Both the position numbers and the translations under genes were made by a program. Positions 33,314 through 44,984 of a DNA stretch of 64,000 nt are shown piece by piece. The stretch lies in the NCBI GenBank assembly GCA_043228905.1, contig JBHGNT010000022.1, positions 6,820,001-6,884,000 of the forward strand, in the 5' to 3' direction. The DNA is from Azolla caroliniana. Lineage: Eukaryota > Polypodiophyta. The notes beneath the pieces are model-generated. The model had not been told where the DNA came from. It made no database searches and worked only from the letters and a program-made list of their open reading frames with translations. The first letter of the stretch is position 1. Each line of letters begins with the position of its first letter.

Positions 33314-34870
33314 TCACTCGTTGGGGAAAGGAAGTCCGTGTTGCTTCCCGAGCTGGCAGGCTTCACAAATTTGTGCCTTTCGGCCACTAAATTTGGGCAA
33401 TCCGAACACTATCTGTTTCGATTGCAAATCTTGAAGCCGCTGGTGGTTGACGTGGCCTATCCGCTTGTGCCACAAGTCGATGTCCGACTCGGATTTTTGT
33501 CCCTTCGCGAACATTGCGGTGCCGCCGTCAGTGGAGTCGAGGATGAACATCCTCCCGTCTCTGCGCCCTTGCGCAATCACACGACCTTCTTCCTCAATGA
33601 AGCACCTGAGGTGTGTAAACCGAACCTCCATCCCTTGGTCGACGATCTGTCCGACCGAGACCAAGTTTTTCGTGATTGTCGGAACGTGCAACATACTCAT
33701 GAGTTTCCCTTTCTGCCCGACATGGCTAAGGGGAACTTCTCCGACATTCGCGATAGGATGTGGAGTGTCGTCTCTTGTTGTGACTACTCCAGGTTGTATC
33801 GGTTTTTCAAGGTACGAGAACCACTCCTTATGGCTCGTCATGTGGTTTGACGCGCCGGAGTCTACGTACCACACCTCGTCCGATCTCGGGGTGCTCTGTT
33901 TCATTGAGTTTGCTTCGTGTCTCGACACGAAGGCAGACCCTTCTTCGGCTCTCCCGGAGTCTTCGGCGTAGTGCGATCGCTGCCGATTTCCCTTGTCAGT
34001 ATGTCTGGAGCCGTTTCCGGAACCGGTTCTCTCCGACTCGGCGCGCTTCTTCCAGCACTCACTTTCCCTGTGGCCTTTCTTGCCACAGTACCAGCACTCT
34101 GCGATGGCCTTCCCTTGCCGGTTCTCATGGCTTCGACTCCCCCTATTTCCGGAGGGTCCGGAGTTGCTGTCGGCATCACTTCGGTGGTGTCGTCCTTGAT
34201 CTCGTCGGCCACCTCCATTGCGCGCCGACTCATCTCTTCCTCCACGTATACGGGGCCTATCTCCCTCCGTGTACAATATTCTGTTATCGGTGTGCGTGCT
34301 TGTAGACGCACCCACGTGGTTCTCCTCTACCAGGAGCATTGACTGTAAGTCGAAAAAGGACGGCGTATTCTCCCGGGTACACACAGCCATTCGGAACGCT
34401 CCGAACTTCGACGCCAAACCTCCGAGACAGATCTGGACCATCTCGCTCTCCTCGATGTTCACCTCTATAGAGGCGAGGGAGTCGCAGATATCCTTGATCT
34501 TCGAGGTATAGTCTACCACCGACAAGTCGCGTTGTCGTAGGTTGCTCAACTCCTGTCGGAGCTGAAGCTTCCTATCTGTGGTGCTCGCGGCGAAAATCTT
34601 CTTCAGATTTTCCTATGCACCCTTCGGCATCTTTGCATCCCGAACATAGCTCAATAGTTGTTCGCCCACACACGACGCGAACCAGTATAATACCCTGCTC
34701 GCCGATTGCTCCCACGACGGAAAGTCTCTGTGTGTCGATGTGGGTGCCGCATCATTACCTCCTTCGACATAACTCTAGTAGCCGTGCCCGAGCAGGTACT
34801 GGTGCATCTTGTAGGACCAAGACGCGTAGTTGGTTCTGTCAAGCTTCTCTGTTGGAAGCGAGCTCGCCAT
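33314..34870 (-). pseudogene. copia K Gag and protease, GAG-pre-integrase
   Basis: The ATG at 34870-34868 opens MASSLPTEKLDRTNYASW, the typical copia Gag start. A TAG at 34615-34613 breaks it after MPKGA. Downstream Gag (VQICLGGLASKFGAF, SFFDLQSMLLVEENH) leads to the knuckle CWYCGKKGHRESEC. Protease is intact at VWYVDSGASNHMTSH. GAG-pre-integrase ends in ICEACQLGKQHGLPFPNE and a TGA at 33316-33314. All parts share one frame with the downstream pol, as expected for a single polyprotein. Confidence 0.92.
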
Positions 34871-34942
34871 GCCTCTATCCATCGTTCTTCTTGTTCTTCT
34901 TTGTCAAGCTGTGTCGGCTGCAGAGAGTTTCTCAACCCTCGC

Positions 34943-34954
34943 GCTCTGATACCA
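34943..34954 (-). promoter_or_regulatory. primer binding site of copia K
   Basis: Minus strand TGGTATCAGAGC, directly after the LTR, complementary to the 3' end of initiator tRNA-Met, the usual primer for plant copia elements. Confidence 0.92.
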
Positions 34955-35328
34955 TGTAAAAAGTAGCGTGCGGAAGCAAGTATAAAGGCAAAACAGAAGG
35001 GAGAATACTTAGGTTTAATGGAGAGCTTGAGCTTACACAGTATACGCAGTAGAGACCGAGAGAGTTTGAGAGGAGACACCAAAACGAAGATATATTATGA
35101 AAGACAAAAAACTATACATATATGTGTTCAATGAACACTTTGTACAAGCCCTAGAAGGACTGACTGGAGTACTGACAGTACTTCAATGCTCATTAAGAGC
35201 TCCTACACTAACTCCCAAATATATTCCTCACGGAATATCTTTCCTAACGGCCTAACCGATCGGTCCCAACCGATCCGGTCCTCGGCTTCTTCAACCGATC
35301 CGGCCGATGTTGAGCTTGTCTCTCAACA
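34955..35328 (-). repeat. 5' LTR of copia K
   Basis: Same length and termini as the 3' LTR. It is followed in element sense by the primer site without a spacer. Confidence 0.95.
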
Positions 35329-35333
35329 CATAA

Positions 35334-35995
35334 CTATCGGAGGACACACATTCAACATTTCGGCGGTGGTTCTCCAACTCAATGCGCAAGGGGCTTACCC
35401 AATGTTGTTGGGTTGCCCATGGTTTAAAACGGCGCATATCAAACAAAACTGGCAGAAAAACATGATTACCTTCAAGCGAGGAAAGGCTAAAGTAAGGGTA
35501 CCTGCCCACCCTCGATCGAGTACCGGCAAGGCGTTGACATCGCTATATGCGGAATGTGTAAACATGCTCGAGGGGCTTGCTGACGAAGAGGTCGACAAAT
35601 ACTTAGAAGAAAACCCAAAAATTGTACCCCTATTTGAAATCGATGTGGCAGAAGCAATGTCACCATATATAACACAATCGGATGATGCCGGCGAGGAACC
35701 AGATAGGGAAGCTATCAGAGAATTACGGCAAGCACAGGAAGCTCTGGAGAGGGAGATGGTGGTATCCCAATGCGTGAAAGCATCCCAATTAGAGGAAGTG
35801 AACTTAGGAACCGGGGACAACGCAAGACCGGTTCATATTGCTATGGAAATGTCACCGGACAACAAGACGGTGATGATCACTTTATTAAAGGAATTCCAGG
35901 ACGTATTCACCTGGTCCTATGAAGACAGTTTCAGTGGCTACAATCAAATAAGGATGCACCCCGACGACCAAGACAAGACGGTGTTCGTCACCTAA
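35334..35995 (+). pseudogene. gypsy G protease end and RT start, with RT deletion
   Basis: Continues the protease from 29699 with TIGGHTFNISAVV and AYPMLLGCPWFKTAHIKQN. An acidic spacer leads to LLKEFQDVFTWSYED, which normally precedes RT. The next residues are SFSGYNQIRMHPDDQDKT from the middle of RT, so roughly 130 residues of RT fingers and palm are missing. A TAA at 35993-35995 ends the frame before WGVFVARVMMFGLK. Confidence 0.83.
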
Positions 35996-36811
35996 TGGGG
36001 AGTTTTCGTCGCAAGGGTAATGATGTTCGGGCTCAAGACTGCGCTGGCAACCTTCCAACGAATAATCATGGAAATATTTGGCGAGTTCATCCCGGCATTC
36101 ATGCATGTATTCCTGGATGACTTCGCCGTGTATAGCCGAGAAGGAGAACACCTCCAACACCTCCGGCTATGTCTTGAGAAATGCAGGAGTTATCAGTTAA
36201 GCCTGAATCCAGCAAAGTGTGTGTTCGGAGTAACAAGCGGTGCATTGCTGGGCCATATCGTCAGCAAGGACGGGATCATAGTAGACCCCGATAAGGTCAT
36301 AGCAATCATAGAAGCACCAACACCATCCATGACCAAAGCTTTGAGTCGGTTTCTAGGGCAAATCCGGTGGCATAGCCGGATGCTCCGATATTTGGCCGAT
36401 CTTGCTACACCGTTGCATGCCGCGGTTCACCAAACACCATTTCAATGGACAATTACGGAAGATAAGGCTTACCGGGCATTGAAAGTATTGCTATCACAAG
36501 CGTCGGTGGTGCAACCACCGGACTGGTCAAAAGAGTTCCACGTGTTCTTCGATGCGTCCAACATAGCAATCGGCAGCGCACTAATGCAACTGACTGAACC
36601 GAAATGGTACCGACCGGTTTATTATGCTAGGCGGAAGCTATCCCAAGCGGAACGAAATTATTCAACAACGGAAAGAAAAGCCTTAGGGATGATTTATAGT
36701 GTTACCAAGTTCAGGCACTATTTATTGGGAAGGAAATTTTCATTTCATCTTGACCACTCAACGTTATTATATTTGGTCTCAAAGGCATCGCTCACCAGTA
36801 AGCTGGCCTGA
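35996..36811 (+). pseudogene. gypsy G RT second half and RNase H
   Basis: Begins RVMMFGLKTALATFQ. The catalytic motif is VFLDDFAVYS. Then KCVFGVTSGALLGHIVSKDG, the connection (FQWTITEDKAYRALK), and RNase H with FHVFFDASNIAIGSALMQ and NYSTTERKALGMIYSV. A TGA at 36809-36811 interrupts SKLA and WTSLLQEFEFEIYHR, where an arginine codon is usual. Confidence 0.87.
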
Positions 36812-38347
36812 TGGACATCGTTGCTACAAGAGTTTGAGTTCGAAATATATCACCGGTCGGGAATACAGCATGCGGTTGCCAATTATCTGAGCCGGTTAGA
36901 CTCCGGCGAGACCGGTGATGGAGTCCCGGATGAGTTTCCGGATGACGAGTTTTTTAAAGTAACAACAGAAACGGCAGCAGATAGCATGGTAGTCGACGAA
37001 GACAAGTTGCTAACCAACATGCATCAATTCCTAAGCACGGGACTACCACCGGAGGAGATGAACCGGGATGAGCGGAAGCGGTTAGCGGTACAAAGCCGAC
37101 ATTTTTGTCTACTACAAGACACCCTGTACCACAAAGGTGCGGATGACATATGGTGGTGAGCAGTGCAAAGCGACGAAAAGGACACAATATTACGAGAAGC
37201 GCACTGCGGCATTGTTGGAGGGCACTATGCCGGGGACGCTATGGCAAGAAAGATATGGCACAGCGGGCTATGGTGGCCGACGACACTGAAGGACTTGGTT
37301 CGGTATGCAAAAGACTCTGATTTATGTCAACGGATGGGCCAACCAACAAAACAGGCAAGGATGCCTCACCAGTCGATGCAACCCTTAGAGCCATTTCAGA
37401 AATGGGGGCTAGACTTCGTTGGGCCATTTAAACCTCCGGCAATCAGAACCGGCAACAGATATGTTATAGTCGCCACAAATTATTGCACCAAGTGGGTAGA
37501 AGCCAAGGCTTTGCAGGACAACACTGCGGCATCAACGACAAAGTTCTTATATGAGTACATCTGGTGCGGGTATGGATGCCCGATCGAGTTAATTAGTGAC
37601 CAAGGCGGACAGTTTCTCGATCAAGTAGTGGAGAGCTTAACCACATTCTATTCAGTGGTACACAAGCGCGGTACCCCTTATTATCCACAGGCCAATGGAC
37701 TGGCCGAATCCACAAACAAAACACTCCAGAACATTTTGCGAAAGATCGTCAATGAAAACTGGACCGATCGTTAATGAAAACTGGACACGAAGCTGCATAG
37801 TGCACTATGGGCATACCGGACGGCATACAAAACGAGTATCCGGTCAACACCATTCCAGTTAGCATTCGGGCTGGAAGCAGTAATGTCGATCGAATTTCAG
37901 GTTCTGAGTTTGCGGATACAGGTTAGAGAACGACTAAGTGAAAAGGAATCGGAAAAAATCCGGTTAGCCACATTATGCGAACTAGAAGAGCATCAGATAG
38001 CGAGTCTCATGCAGTTGGAACTGGAGCAGTGACGAAGGAAGGCATTCGTCGATCGGCACCAGGAGGGCAATGAGAAGATGTTCGGGATCGGCAAGCCGGT
38101 AATCGTATTCCAGACTCGGATGGGTCAGATGCCGGGAAAGCTACAGTTCTGGTGGACCGGACCGTATTGGATAACGCGGGAATTCAACGGTTCATACCAG
38201 CTCGGAACGCTCGCCGGTGAGATAATGGACAAATGGGTCAATGGGTTGCGACTCAAACCATATTGTGGACCCATGCCACCGAATCCGTTCGAGCAGACGG
38301 AGGCTGATGCAACAGTAGGAAGCAGTAAACAAGTACCTGACAATTAG
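36812..38347 (+). pseudogene. gypsy G integrase
   Basis: FEFEIYHRSGIQHAVANYLSR is the RNase H end. The H2C2-like region HCGIVGGHYAGDAMARKI leads to SDLCQRMGQ, where the second cysteine is methionine. The core has WGLDFVGPF, ELISDQGGQF and NGLAESTNKTL, giving all three acidic residues. A frameshift near 37770 duplicates a short NENWTDR region. The C-terminal part (GKLQFWWTGPYWITREF, NGLRLKPYCGP) ends at 38347 without a chromodomain. Confidence 0.87.
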
Positions 38348-38698
38348 ACGGAGCCGGCGTTACCGGATTGCGACAAACAAGTGGCCGACAAACGTGAATA
38401 TGGGGAAAAACTGGGATACGGACCCGGTGCTTCCGGTTAACTAAAACTCAACTTGCAAAAAAAAAAGGTCATCATGCGTAGGCGAGGAGCGAACAGGCAC
38501 TTTGAAAAGGTGTGGTGGCTGGCTAATTAAAGCCTCTTTAAAAACACACCACGTGTCAACTGACTGCTATATTAGTACAAGACGTGCATGTGCGGGAATC
38601 GAGAAAAGGCGCCACACATGGAGAAAGAAAACCTCCGCCGCGCAGAGTCCCTTTCATTTCGCGAATATAGAGTTCTCAGAGCACATAGGCGATTATGA
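38348..38698 (+). other. untranslated spacer after gypsy G pol
   Basis: No conserved protein. It holds an A10 run at 38458-38467 and a CACGTGTC element near 38549. It separates pol from the accessory ORF and could carry a second promoter, but nothing decisive is visible. Confidence 0.4.
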
Positions 38699-39330
38699 GT
38701 GATCAGGCGAGAGCACGCAAAACACACAGGCGCACTAATCCTACCACAACCTACCGACTCCAATGACGACATGCAATGCATGGTACTCTCAGAAGCGGCC
38801 AAGAAATGGCTTAAGCACCACGTCCTGGAGGGATTCTTAAGGATAGTCGAAGCACGTCCACACGGAAATGCAGAAAATGTTGTCAAAGACATCGACACAG
38901 AGGTCATCTCCGAAGAAGCCATCTGCGCCATGACCGGCCTACCGGAAGGGGGAATATACTCGATCGACAACCCTTCACAAGAGCTGCTTACGAAGTATTT
39001 TAGAGAATACTCCCTGGGCAACAAGGCGTACCGCACGCAAGGCAGCGAAGACCTATTGTTTCAGGAAATTGCTCGAGTACTCCACGAGTATGATCATGTA
39101 TACACCCGACCACCAACTATTCCCAGGAATAGAGCCGGTTTGATCATAGCCACCTACGAGGGAGTACAGGTGATTGGCCGGTAATGATCGCCGACGGCCT
39201 GGGCGCTGCCATCGTCTCAGCAAAAGATGGCAAAAAGATGTGGACAGCGGTAGCGCAATGGCTGACTTTGTTAGCACCACCGGTGGAGCCCATGAAACAA
39301 AGGAAGCGGGGAAGACCGACATAATCGACC
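38699..39330 (+). pseudogene. gypsy G accessory ORF, N-terminal part with AT-hook-like motif
   Basis: The 161-codon frame at 38699-39184 reads LSEAAKKWLKHHVLEGFL, DIDTEVISEEAICAMTGLP and ARVLHEYDHVYTRPP. A one-base shift at about 39182 (GGTAATG, probably once GGGTAATG) continues it as VMIADGLGAAIVSAKDG, then MKQRKRGRPT near 39292-39321. KRGRP fits the core of an AT-hook, a DNA minor-groove binding motif. I do not recognise the domain; its place after pol recalls extra ORFs of Tat-lineage elements. The opening codon is GTG; an ATG at 38695 is in another frame. Confidence 0.6.
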
Positions 39331-40905
39331 CCCAAAACAGCTTCAAAACGGCAGCAACTCCTGGCTACCCAAGCGATAGGCTGGAAGGAGGCTGACTCTT
39401 CACATAAGGCGAAGGAGCGGCCTCATCGGAAGCGGCCGGCAGAGAAGGAGGCATCGATGGACACCCCGATGAGACCTTTGAAAATCAAGCTGCGGTAGAT
39501 GGAACAACAAGCAGATCAACAACTGGACAAACTGCAGGGGCAGGACCCCTTGGCGGCATTAATCAATAGCAAGACCCCGGAGGAAGAAGAGCAGGAAGAC
39601 GAGCCTACCGAGACTCTCATACGTCGTTGACAAACAAGTGACAAGGGCCACAAAGGGGAGAAATCAAGTCTCAAGGAGGACATTATACTAGAACCCCTCC
39701 TTGAGGAGACACAACAAGGAAGGCGTCAGAACTAGTTCAACAAGAATCGGTCATAGAGCAATTGGTGGGGCAGGGCATAGCAGAATCAACAGGCCTGGAC
39801 ACGGCAGTACCGGTGGATCAAGAACCAGTCATTGAATTGTCGATGTCACCGTCGTAGCAGCAACAGCCAGAACCGAAGCGGCCGCTTTACGTAACCGTCC
39901 ATAATAGGCTCATGGCCAGGGAAGAAGCCATCCCACGACCAGAACAGGCACAACAACAAGGCACCGGCAGTCAATGGCTACGATGGATAGCAGAACAAGT
40001 AGTTAGAAGTGGAAGAGAGAGCGCATGAAGACCGGTTGCTAGCCACAACCGAGGAATTAGAGACGGCCCGGTCAAGAATCCGGAGCATGGAGCAAGACAT
40101 AGAGAAGGCCAGAAAAGAAATGGCCAAGTTCGTCATAGAAGGACCACAACAATCCGAACTGGTGGCTCCGGTAACTCTCCGGTGACTGAAGCAGGCCCGG
40201 ATACTAATAAAACGCCAACACAAGAGCTCGCCACATTACGGGAAGACCTGGCAGTACAAGAAGCCTTACGAGCCAGGGAGCGAGAATTGAAAAAAGTGGC
40301 GGAGGAGGAACAAAGGAAGACGGCCAACAGCCTCCGCCGAGCAAAGGAAAGCTTGAGAAAAGTTCATCAGGCATATGATCGGCTGAAGGAAGAAAAAGAA
40401 AAACTCTTGCAGGAAAAGGAAAAACTCCGACACTCGGCGCAAGTAGAGATCGAGTCACTCAAGGAAGAACTCCAACAATAAAAGGACTAGGAAGACCGTG
40501 CTCGCCGTCTGATCAACCGATGGCTGAAACAGAAAACAGAGGACTTTGATCGGCTACACTGGGATCACAAAAACTTGGATGCGGAACACAAGAAATTGAT
40601 CACTGAAAGTGACCGGTAGCAAGAGAAGTTACTGGAACTTCGGGATGAGGTTAACCGGACCATAGCAGCCTTGGTAGAAGAACAATCGAAGGGGGTTGAA
40701 GCAACGAAACAACTAGCGGAAGCGGCGAAAGAACGGGTAGAGCTGACCCGACAACACTCAGAGGCAACGGAGCACGCTACAATGGCTCTGAACAAAGTTC
40801 AGATGACCTATCAGACCCAGCTCATGCACTATAGAAGCCAAGAAGCAGCAACCGCGAGCCTGATCAAACAATTGAAGGACGAAAAACAGGTCGTAGAGAA
40901 CAAGT
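39331..40905 (+). pseudogene. gypsy G accessory ORF, acidic and coiled-coil part
   Basis: After the AT-hook-like motif come an acidic block (EEEEQEDEPTETLIRR, near 39580) and long helical heptads: TTEELETARSRIRSMEQD (about 40050), LRARERELKKVAEEEQRK and LKEEKEKLLQEKEKLRHS (40260-40440), and VEEQSKGVEATKQLAEAAK (from 40671). The pattern indicates a long coiled coil, probably for self-assembly. Stops and frameshifts break it several times. It is cut at about 40905 where copia H integrase begins on the other strand. Confidence 0.6.
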
Positions 40906-41569
40906 CGAACACGAACACCTTGAGGTGCGACAAGATCAGATTCCTTCCGATGAGGAGCTCGTAGGGAGTTAGCTCATGGACTCCATTGGTGGTGCACCAG
41001 TTCATGAGATAGATCGTCGTGGATGCCACTTCGGCCCAATAGAAATTCGGCATGTGCTTCCAATGCATCATGGCGCGTGCTACCTCAAGTATTTGCCGAT
41101 TCTTCCTTTTGGCGACTCCATTTTGTTGGGGTGTGTGTCGGCATGAGAATTCTCTACGAATGCCTTCACTTTGGAGGTAGGAGGTGAATTCGTCAGAGAA
41201 GTACTCGTTGCCTCCATCTGATCGTAGGCATCGAATGTGCCGACTGGTTTCTTTCTCGACTTGGCCCTTGAGCTTTTGGAAGTGGGAGAGCACTTCACTT
41301 TTCTTCTTCATCGGGTAGATCCACGTGTAGCGCGAGTAGTCATCGATGAAGGTTACGTAGTATCGGCATCCGCCGATCGTCGGCGTTTGAGCCGGTCCCC
41401 ATACATCCGAGTGTATGACATCGAGGAGGCCTTTGCTTGCGGAGCTCTCCTTCGGGAATGGGAGTCGATGTTTTTTGCCGAGTTGACACGCTTCGCATAC
41501 TCGGTCGACTTGTTTCGACTCAAATGTCGGAAGTCCGATGATGACTCCCTTGGTTTGTATCACTCGAAG
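40906..41569 (-). pseudogene. copia H integrase, truncated
   Basis: VCEACQLGKKHRLPFPKE leads into LLDVIHSDVWGPAQTP, FIDDYSRYTWIYP, CLRSDGGNEYFSDEF and RHTPQQNGVAKRKNRQ. The aspartates are present, and the glutamate position reads K in VAKRKN where VAERKN is usual. The coding stops at LSHLKVF near 40915. A TAG at 41570-41572 separates it from the upstream block in the same frame. Confidence 0.85.
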
Positions 41570-42955
41570 CTATTGGAGGTTTATGTGGCCGATTCTCTTG
41601 TGCCACAACTCGATGCTTGTCTCGGTTTCGAGACCTTTGGTGTACATTGCCGATTTCACCTCATTCGAATCAAGGATGAACATTCGGTCGTCTCTCCGTC
41701 CCTTAGCTATGAGTCGGCTATCTTTCTCAATGAAACAACCTTCGTTGTTGAAGCGGACTTGCATGCCTTTCTCCACGATTTGGCCGAATGAGACCAAATT
41801 CCTCGTTATTGTGGGCACGTGCAAGACATTCTTAATGCAAGTTTTCTCGCCTTCTTTCCCAAATGGGACATTGCCGATGTGCCGAATGGGGTGTGTGGTG
41901 TCGTCTCCCGTCTCTATGAAGCCGGGTCGATCTGGCGTTCGTAAATCACGAAACCACTCTTCGTGAGATGTCATGTGATGTGAGGCGCCGGAGTCGACGA
42001 ACCACATGTCTTTCGAGTTGGAGGTGCTTACGGAGTTGGAGGCCGACATAGAGTTCGCTCTATGCCTCATTACGAATAGTCCGCCGTAATCATCGTATTC
42101 GGAGTTGATGGCGTAATTCATGTGTTGTCGACTTGTGGAAGCCGACTCGCTTCTTCTTTTTTGGCATTCCTCCTCGCGGTGGCCGATTTTGCCGCAATAG
42201 TTGCAAGTTGTGGACCTCGTTTGCCGACCATGTTCAGCATGGAAGCTCCCCCTTCTTCTAAAGGTTCCTCGATGGCTTCCGTGAAGGTTTGAGTTCCCTT
42301 CGTGTGATGGGTCGAATTGACCTCTTCTACTGATGTGACCTCGGCCACCGTCCGAATTCGAGAAGAACATTTTTCCTTCCAACGTCTTGCTTTTGGTTTG
42401 GATGTGGTTCTCTTCGACCAATAGCATTGATTGGAGGTCGATGAATGAAGGCAGGTTTTCTCTTGCCAAGATTGCCGTCCATAATGGATTGAATCGTTGT
42501 GTGAGGCCGCCCAAGCATACTTGAACCATCTCGTCTTCGTCGACGTTTATTTTGATGGAGCCAAGAGAGTCGCAAATGCTCTTGATCTTGGTGTAGTCCG
42601 ACACGGACATGTCTTTTTGCCGAATGTTGTTCAACTCTTGTCAGAGTTGAAGCTTTCAGGCGGTCGTGTTGGCGGCGAACATTTTCTTTAAGTTCTCCCA
42701 CGCCTCTTTTGGCTTCTTGGTGTCTCGAATGTTGCTAAGCATGTGGTCGTGGACACATGTTGCCAAGCAATACATGACTCAACTCGCCGCTTGCTCCCAT
42801 GTTGCGTAGTCGGCGTTCTTTGAGTCGGGTCAATTTTCTTGAGCGTCGTTGATGTAGCTCCAATACCCTTGTCCGACGATGTATTGGGTCCTCTTGTACT
42901 CCCAAGATGAATAATTGCTCCTGTCTAGCTTTTCACTAGGGAGCGAGCTACCCAT
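41570..42955 (-). pseudogene. copia H Gag and protease
   Basis: The ATG at 42955 opens MGSSLPSEKLDRSNYSSW. In-frame stops follow after INDAQEN and near NTTA. The main open part (42634 onward) has VQVCLGGLTQRFNPL, the knuckle CNYCGKIGHREEEC, protease WFVDSGASHHMTSHEEW with an intact DSG, and GAG-pre-integrase ELWHKRIGHINLQ. The Gag start lies at the same distance from this frame opening as in copia K, showing the shared plan. Confidence 0.88.
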
Positions 42956-43123
42956 TTGTGTGTTCGTGTTGATTAGTGTCTTCTCTTCTTCTTCTTTTCT
43001 TCCTTCGATCACGTACACGTGCTACGTAGCGGCACTATGGTAGTCGATAACCGGATTTTGTCGTCAACGTTTCGAACACACAATCACGGAGTCGGTGGGC
43101 TTAGTGGATTTTCTAAACCACGC

Positions 43124-43135
43124 GCTCTGATACCA
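43124..43135 (-). promoter_or_regulatory. primer binding site of copia H
   Basis: Minus strand TGGTATCAGAGC directly beside the LTR; complementary to initiator tRNA-Met. Confidence 0.9.
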
Positions 43136-43589
43136 TGTTAATAATTAGTAATTAATTAAGTGAGTGTTAATTAGTACCTAATTGTGTGATTAGTTGATAA
43201 GCAGAAGATTAAGTGATATGTGTGTGTATGTGTGTGAGAGGAACAGAGAGAGAGAGAGAGAGAGAGAGATACACTTATGAACAACACAAGATGGGGGATG
43301 AGTAAGTATATTAAATTAGCATTATCATCATCAATTACAAAAATACCCACAATGAGGTATATATACATCTCATGTGCAAAGGTGCACAGGTGTGAGTAGA
43401 ATATAGGTATAACTGTGTAAGTCTTATATTAAATGACCTTGGGAGTGGAGGATCTAGAATATCCTACTTAAGTACAAGGTCTTATTTAAGGCGTTATAGT
43501 CAACACTTCTAACTAGATTCTATCTAGGTAGCTACGAAATTACATGATTGACTAACTAACTAACTCTAGTTGAGCTTGATCTCTCAACA
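43136..43589 (-). repeat. 5' LTR of copia H
   Basis: 454 bp, TGTTGAGAGATCAAG on the minus strand to TATTAACA. It includes GT-rich and GA microsatellites at about 43218-43270. The start resembles that of the copia K and S LTRs. Confidence 0.85.
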
Positions 43590-44984
43590 ACTATTTACAA
43601 AATTGGCCCAAGTGGGCACAGCCGAAACATATATACATGTGTCCTTTTCCAGATGTCGATCCGGTTACCAATCCGGATTCGGCCTCTCTTTTCCTTCGGA
43701 TCCTACTGATCTAGCTCGTGCTCTCCTTCCCATCCAAAGGTACCTTGTTTCCCCACAATTTTCCCATTCTTCTTCGGAACTACGACGATTCGGCTGAGCC
43801 AAGTGGCTTTCGTGACTGGTCAAATGAAGCCGGTCCGTAGCAGTTTGTCAATTTCCTCTTTCCCTTTTACAGTGTAATTAGGATTCAGTTTGGAACGTCG
43901 TTGTTGTACCAGTTTGGCATCTTTATGTAGGTTGATCTGATGTTGACAAAAGGCAAGATCCACTCTCTTCATATCCTCGAACGACCATGCAAACACATCT
44001 CTATATTGGCTTAGTAATTCTGCGAGCTTAGTCTTTTTGGCTGACAACATTTCCCGAGCTATTAACACTATTTTCGACTCGTTATCATTTTCTGCCATAT
44101 TTGATTCCTCATGTGTTGAAGCCTGCACTTGTTGTGGTACTTGCATCTCCTTTTCCATAGCTTCTTGTTGATGTTGTAACTTCATTAGAGTTTTATCATC
44201 GACCGGAACATCGACATCCTTTCCGTCATTACCCATATATGGGGTGATTATTTCGACTATGTCGATCTCAAATAAGGGAATGATCTTCAGATTTTCATCA
44301 AAGTACTGATTCACTTCCTTGCCATCTAACCCCTCCATCATATTGACAGATTCAGCATATAAAGCCACAAATTCACGTGTTGTTGTTACCTTCTCCTGAG
44401 TCAAAACTCTGATTTTGGTTTTGCCCTTCCAGAATGTAAGGAGATTCTTCTGCCAATTTTGTTTGATATTGGCAGTTCGAAGCCATGGTCGGCCTAACAA
44501 CAGCTAGTAAGCACCTAGTGCATCTAAATGTAAGATGACTACTGATATTTGGAATGTATGTCCGCCAATGACAATATCTAGTTGTCGAATTAACCCTAGT
44601 GGTCGGACCGTGCTCGTACATGTCATTCATAACCAGAATGGACATGCCTCCCATTTTGTGACGCCCAATCGATCACTGGTGGTTTTAATAATACATTCAC
44701 TCTTGAGCCACCATCCACTATACTACCTAGAACCTCTTGACCCTGAATGATTACTTTGATTGTCGGGCTTTGCTCTTCCATTATTGTCAGTCCCTTAATT
44801 GTGTTGGTAAAGTTAACAGATACCTTTTCTGACTAATTTTTCGCCATAATGTGAGCGACCTTTTCTGTAAGCGAGGTACTAATTTCAATAACCCTACCAG
44901 TGGCAACGATATTTTGGCAATCAGCCAAGACTTGCTATGATTCATCATCTTCAAGTGATTTGGCCATTATTTCTGTTAAGAATA
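43590..44984 (-). pseudogene. gypsy I fragment, protease and RT start
   Basis: The minus strand reads VLGSIVDGGSRVNVL (protease, about 44690-44740), QLLLGRPWLRTANIKQNWQ, an acidic spacer, LLSQYRDVFAWSFEDMKRV and the RT start KEEIDKLLRTGFI followed by VVPKKNGKI near 43770. It is the same general family as gypsy G. Here the RT start missing in gypsy G is present. The stretch 43590-43750 shows nothing recognisable. The right end is cut by the LTR of copia T. Confidence 0.82.

Larger units (their letters stand above)
29700..35328 (-). mobile_element. copia K, complete Ty1/copia element
   Basis: Two 374-bp LTRs, a 12-base initiator tRNA-Met primer site, a purine tract, and one gag-pol frame. Perfect 5-bp duplications CATAA lie at 29695-29699 and 35329-35333. 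The LTRs differ at about 13 positions with no indels (by eye, about 3.5 percent). The 1567-codon polyprotein frame (34870 to 30170) has three stops and no frameshift, so this is the best-preserved LTR element in the window. Confidence 0.95.
26967..40905 (+). mobile_element. gypsy G, Tat-like Ty3/gypsy with extra 3' ORF
   Basis: Contains a 5' LTR, gag with three zinc knuckles, protease (DDGGSG), RT, RNase H, integrase without chromodomain, and a long downstream ORF. The protease type and post-pol ORF suggest the Tat/Athila side of plant Ty3/gypsy (inference). Copia K interrupts the protease. The 3' LTR is missing: the accessory ORF runs into copia H at about 40905. Confidence 0.82.
40906..43589 (-). 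mobile_element. copia H, 5' half of a Ty1/copia element
   Basis: In element sense: 5' LTR, primer site, gag, protease, GAG-pre-integrase and integrase up to 40906. RT, RNase H and 3' LTR are absent. One long frame from 42955 is broken by a few stops only. The abrupt end inside integrase (LSHLKVF) against gypsy G sequence points to deletion or recombination. Confidence 0.85.

Noticed and set aside
35186-35333. Start of a gene at 35186 running into gypsy G protease
   Set aside because: The first part is antisense LTR of copia K; the real protease frame comes from 29699 across the insertion.
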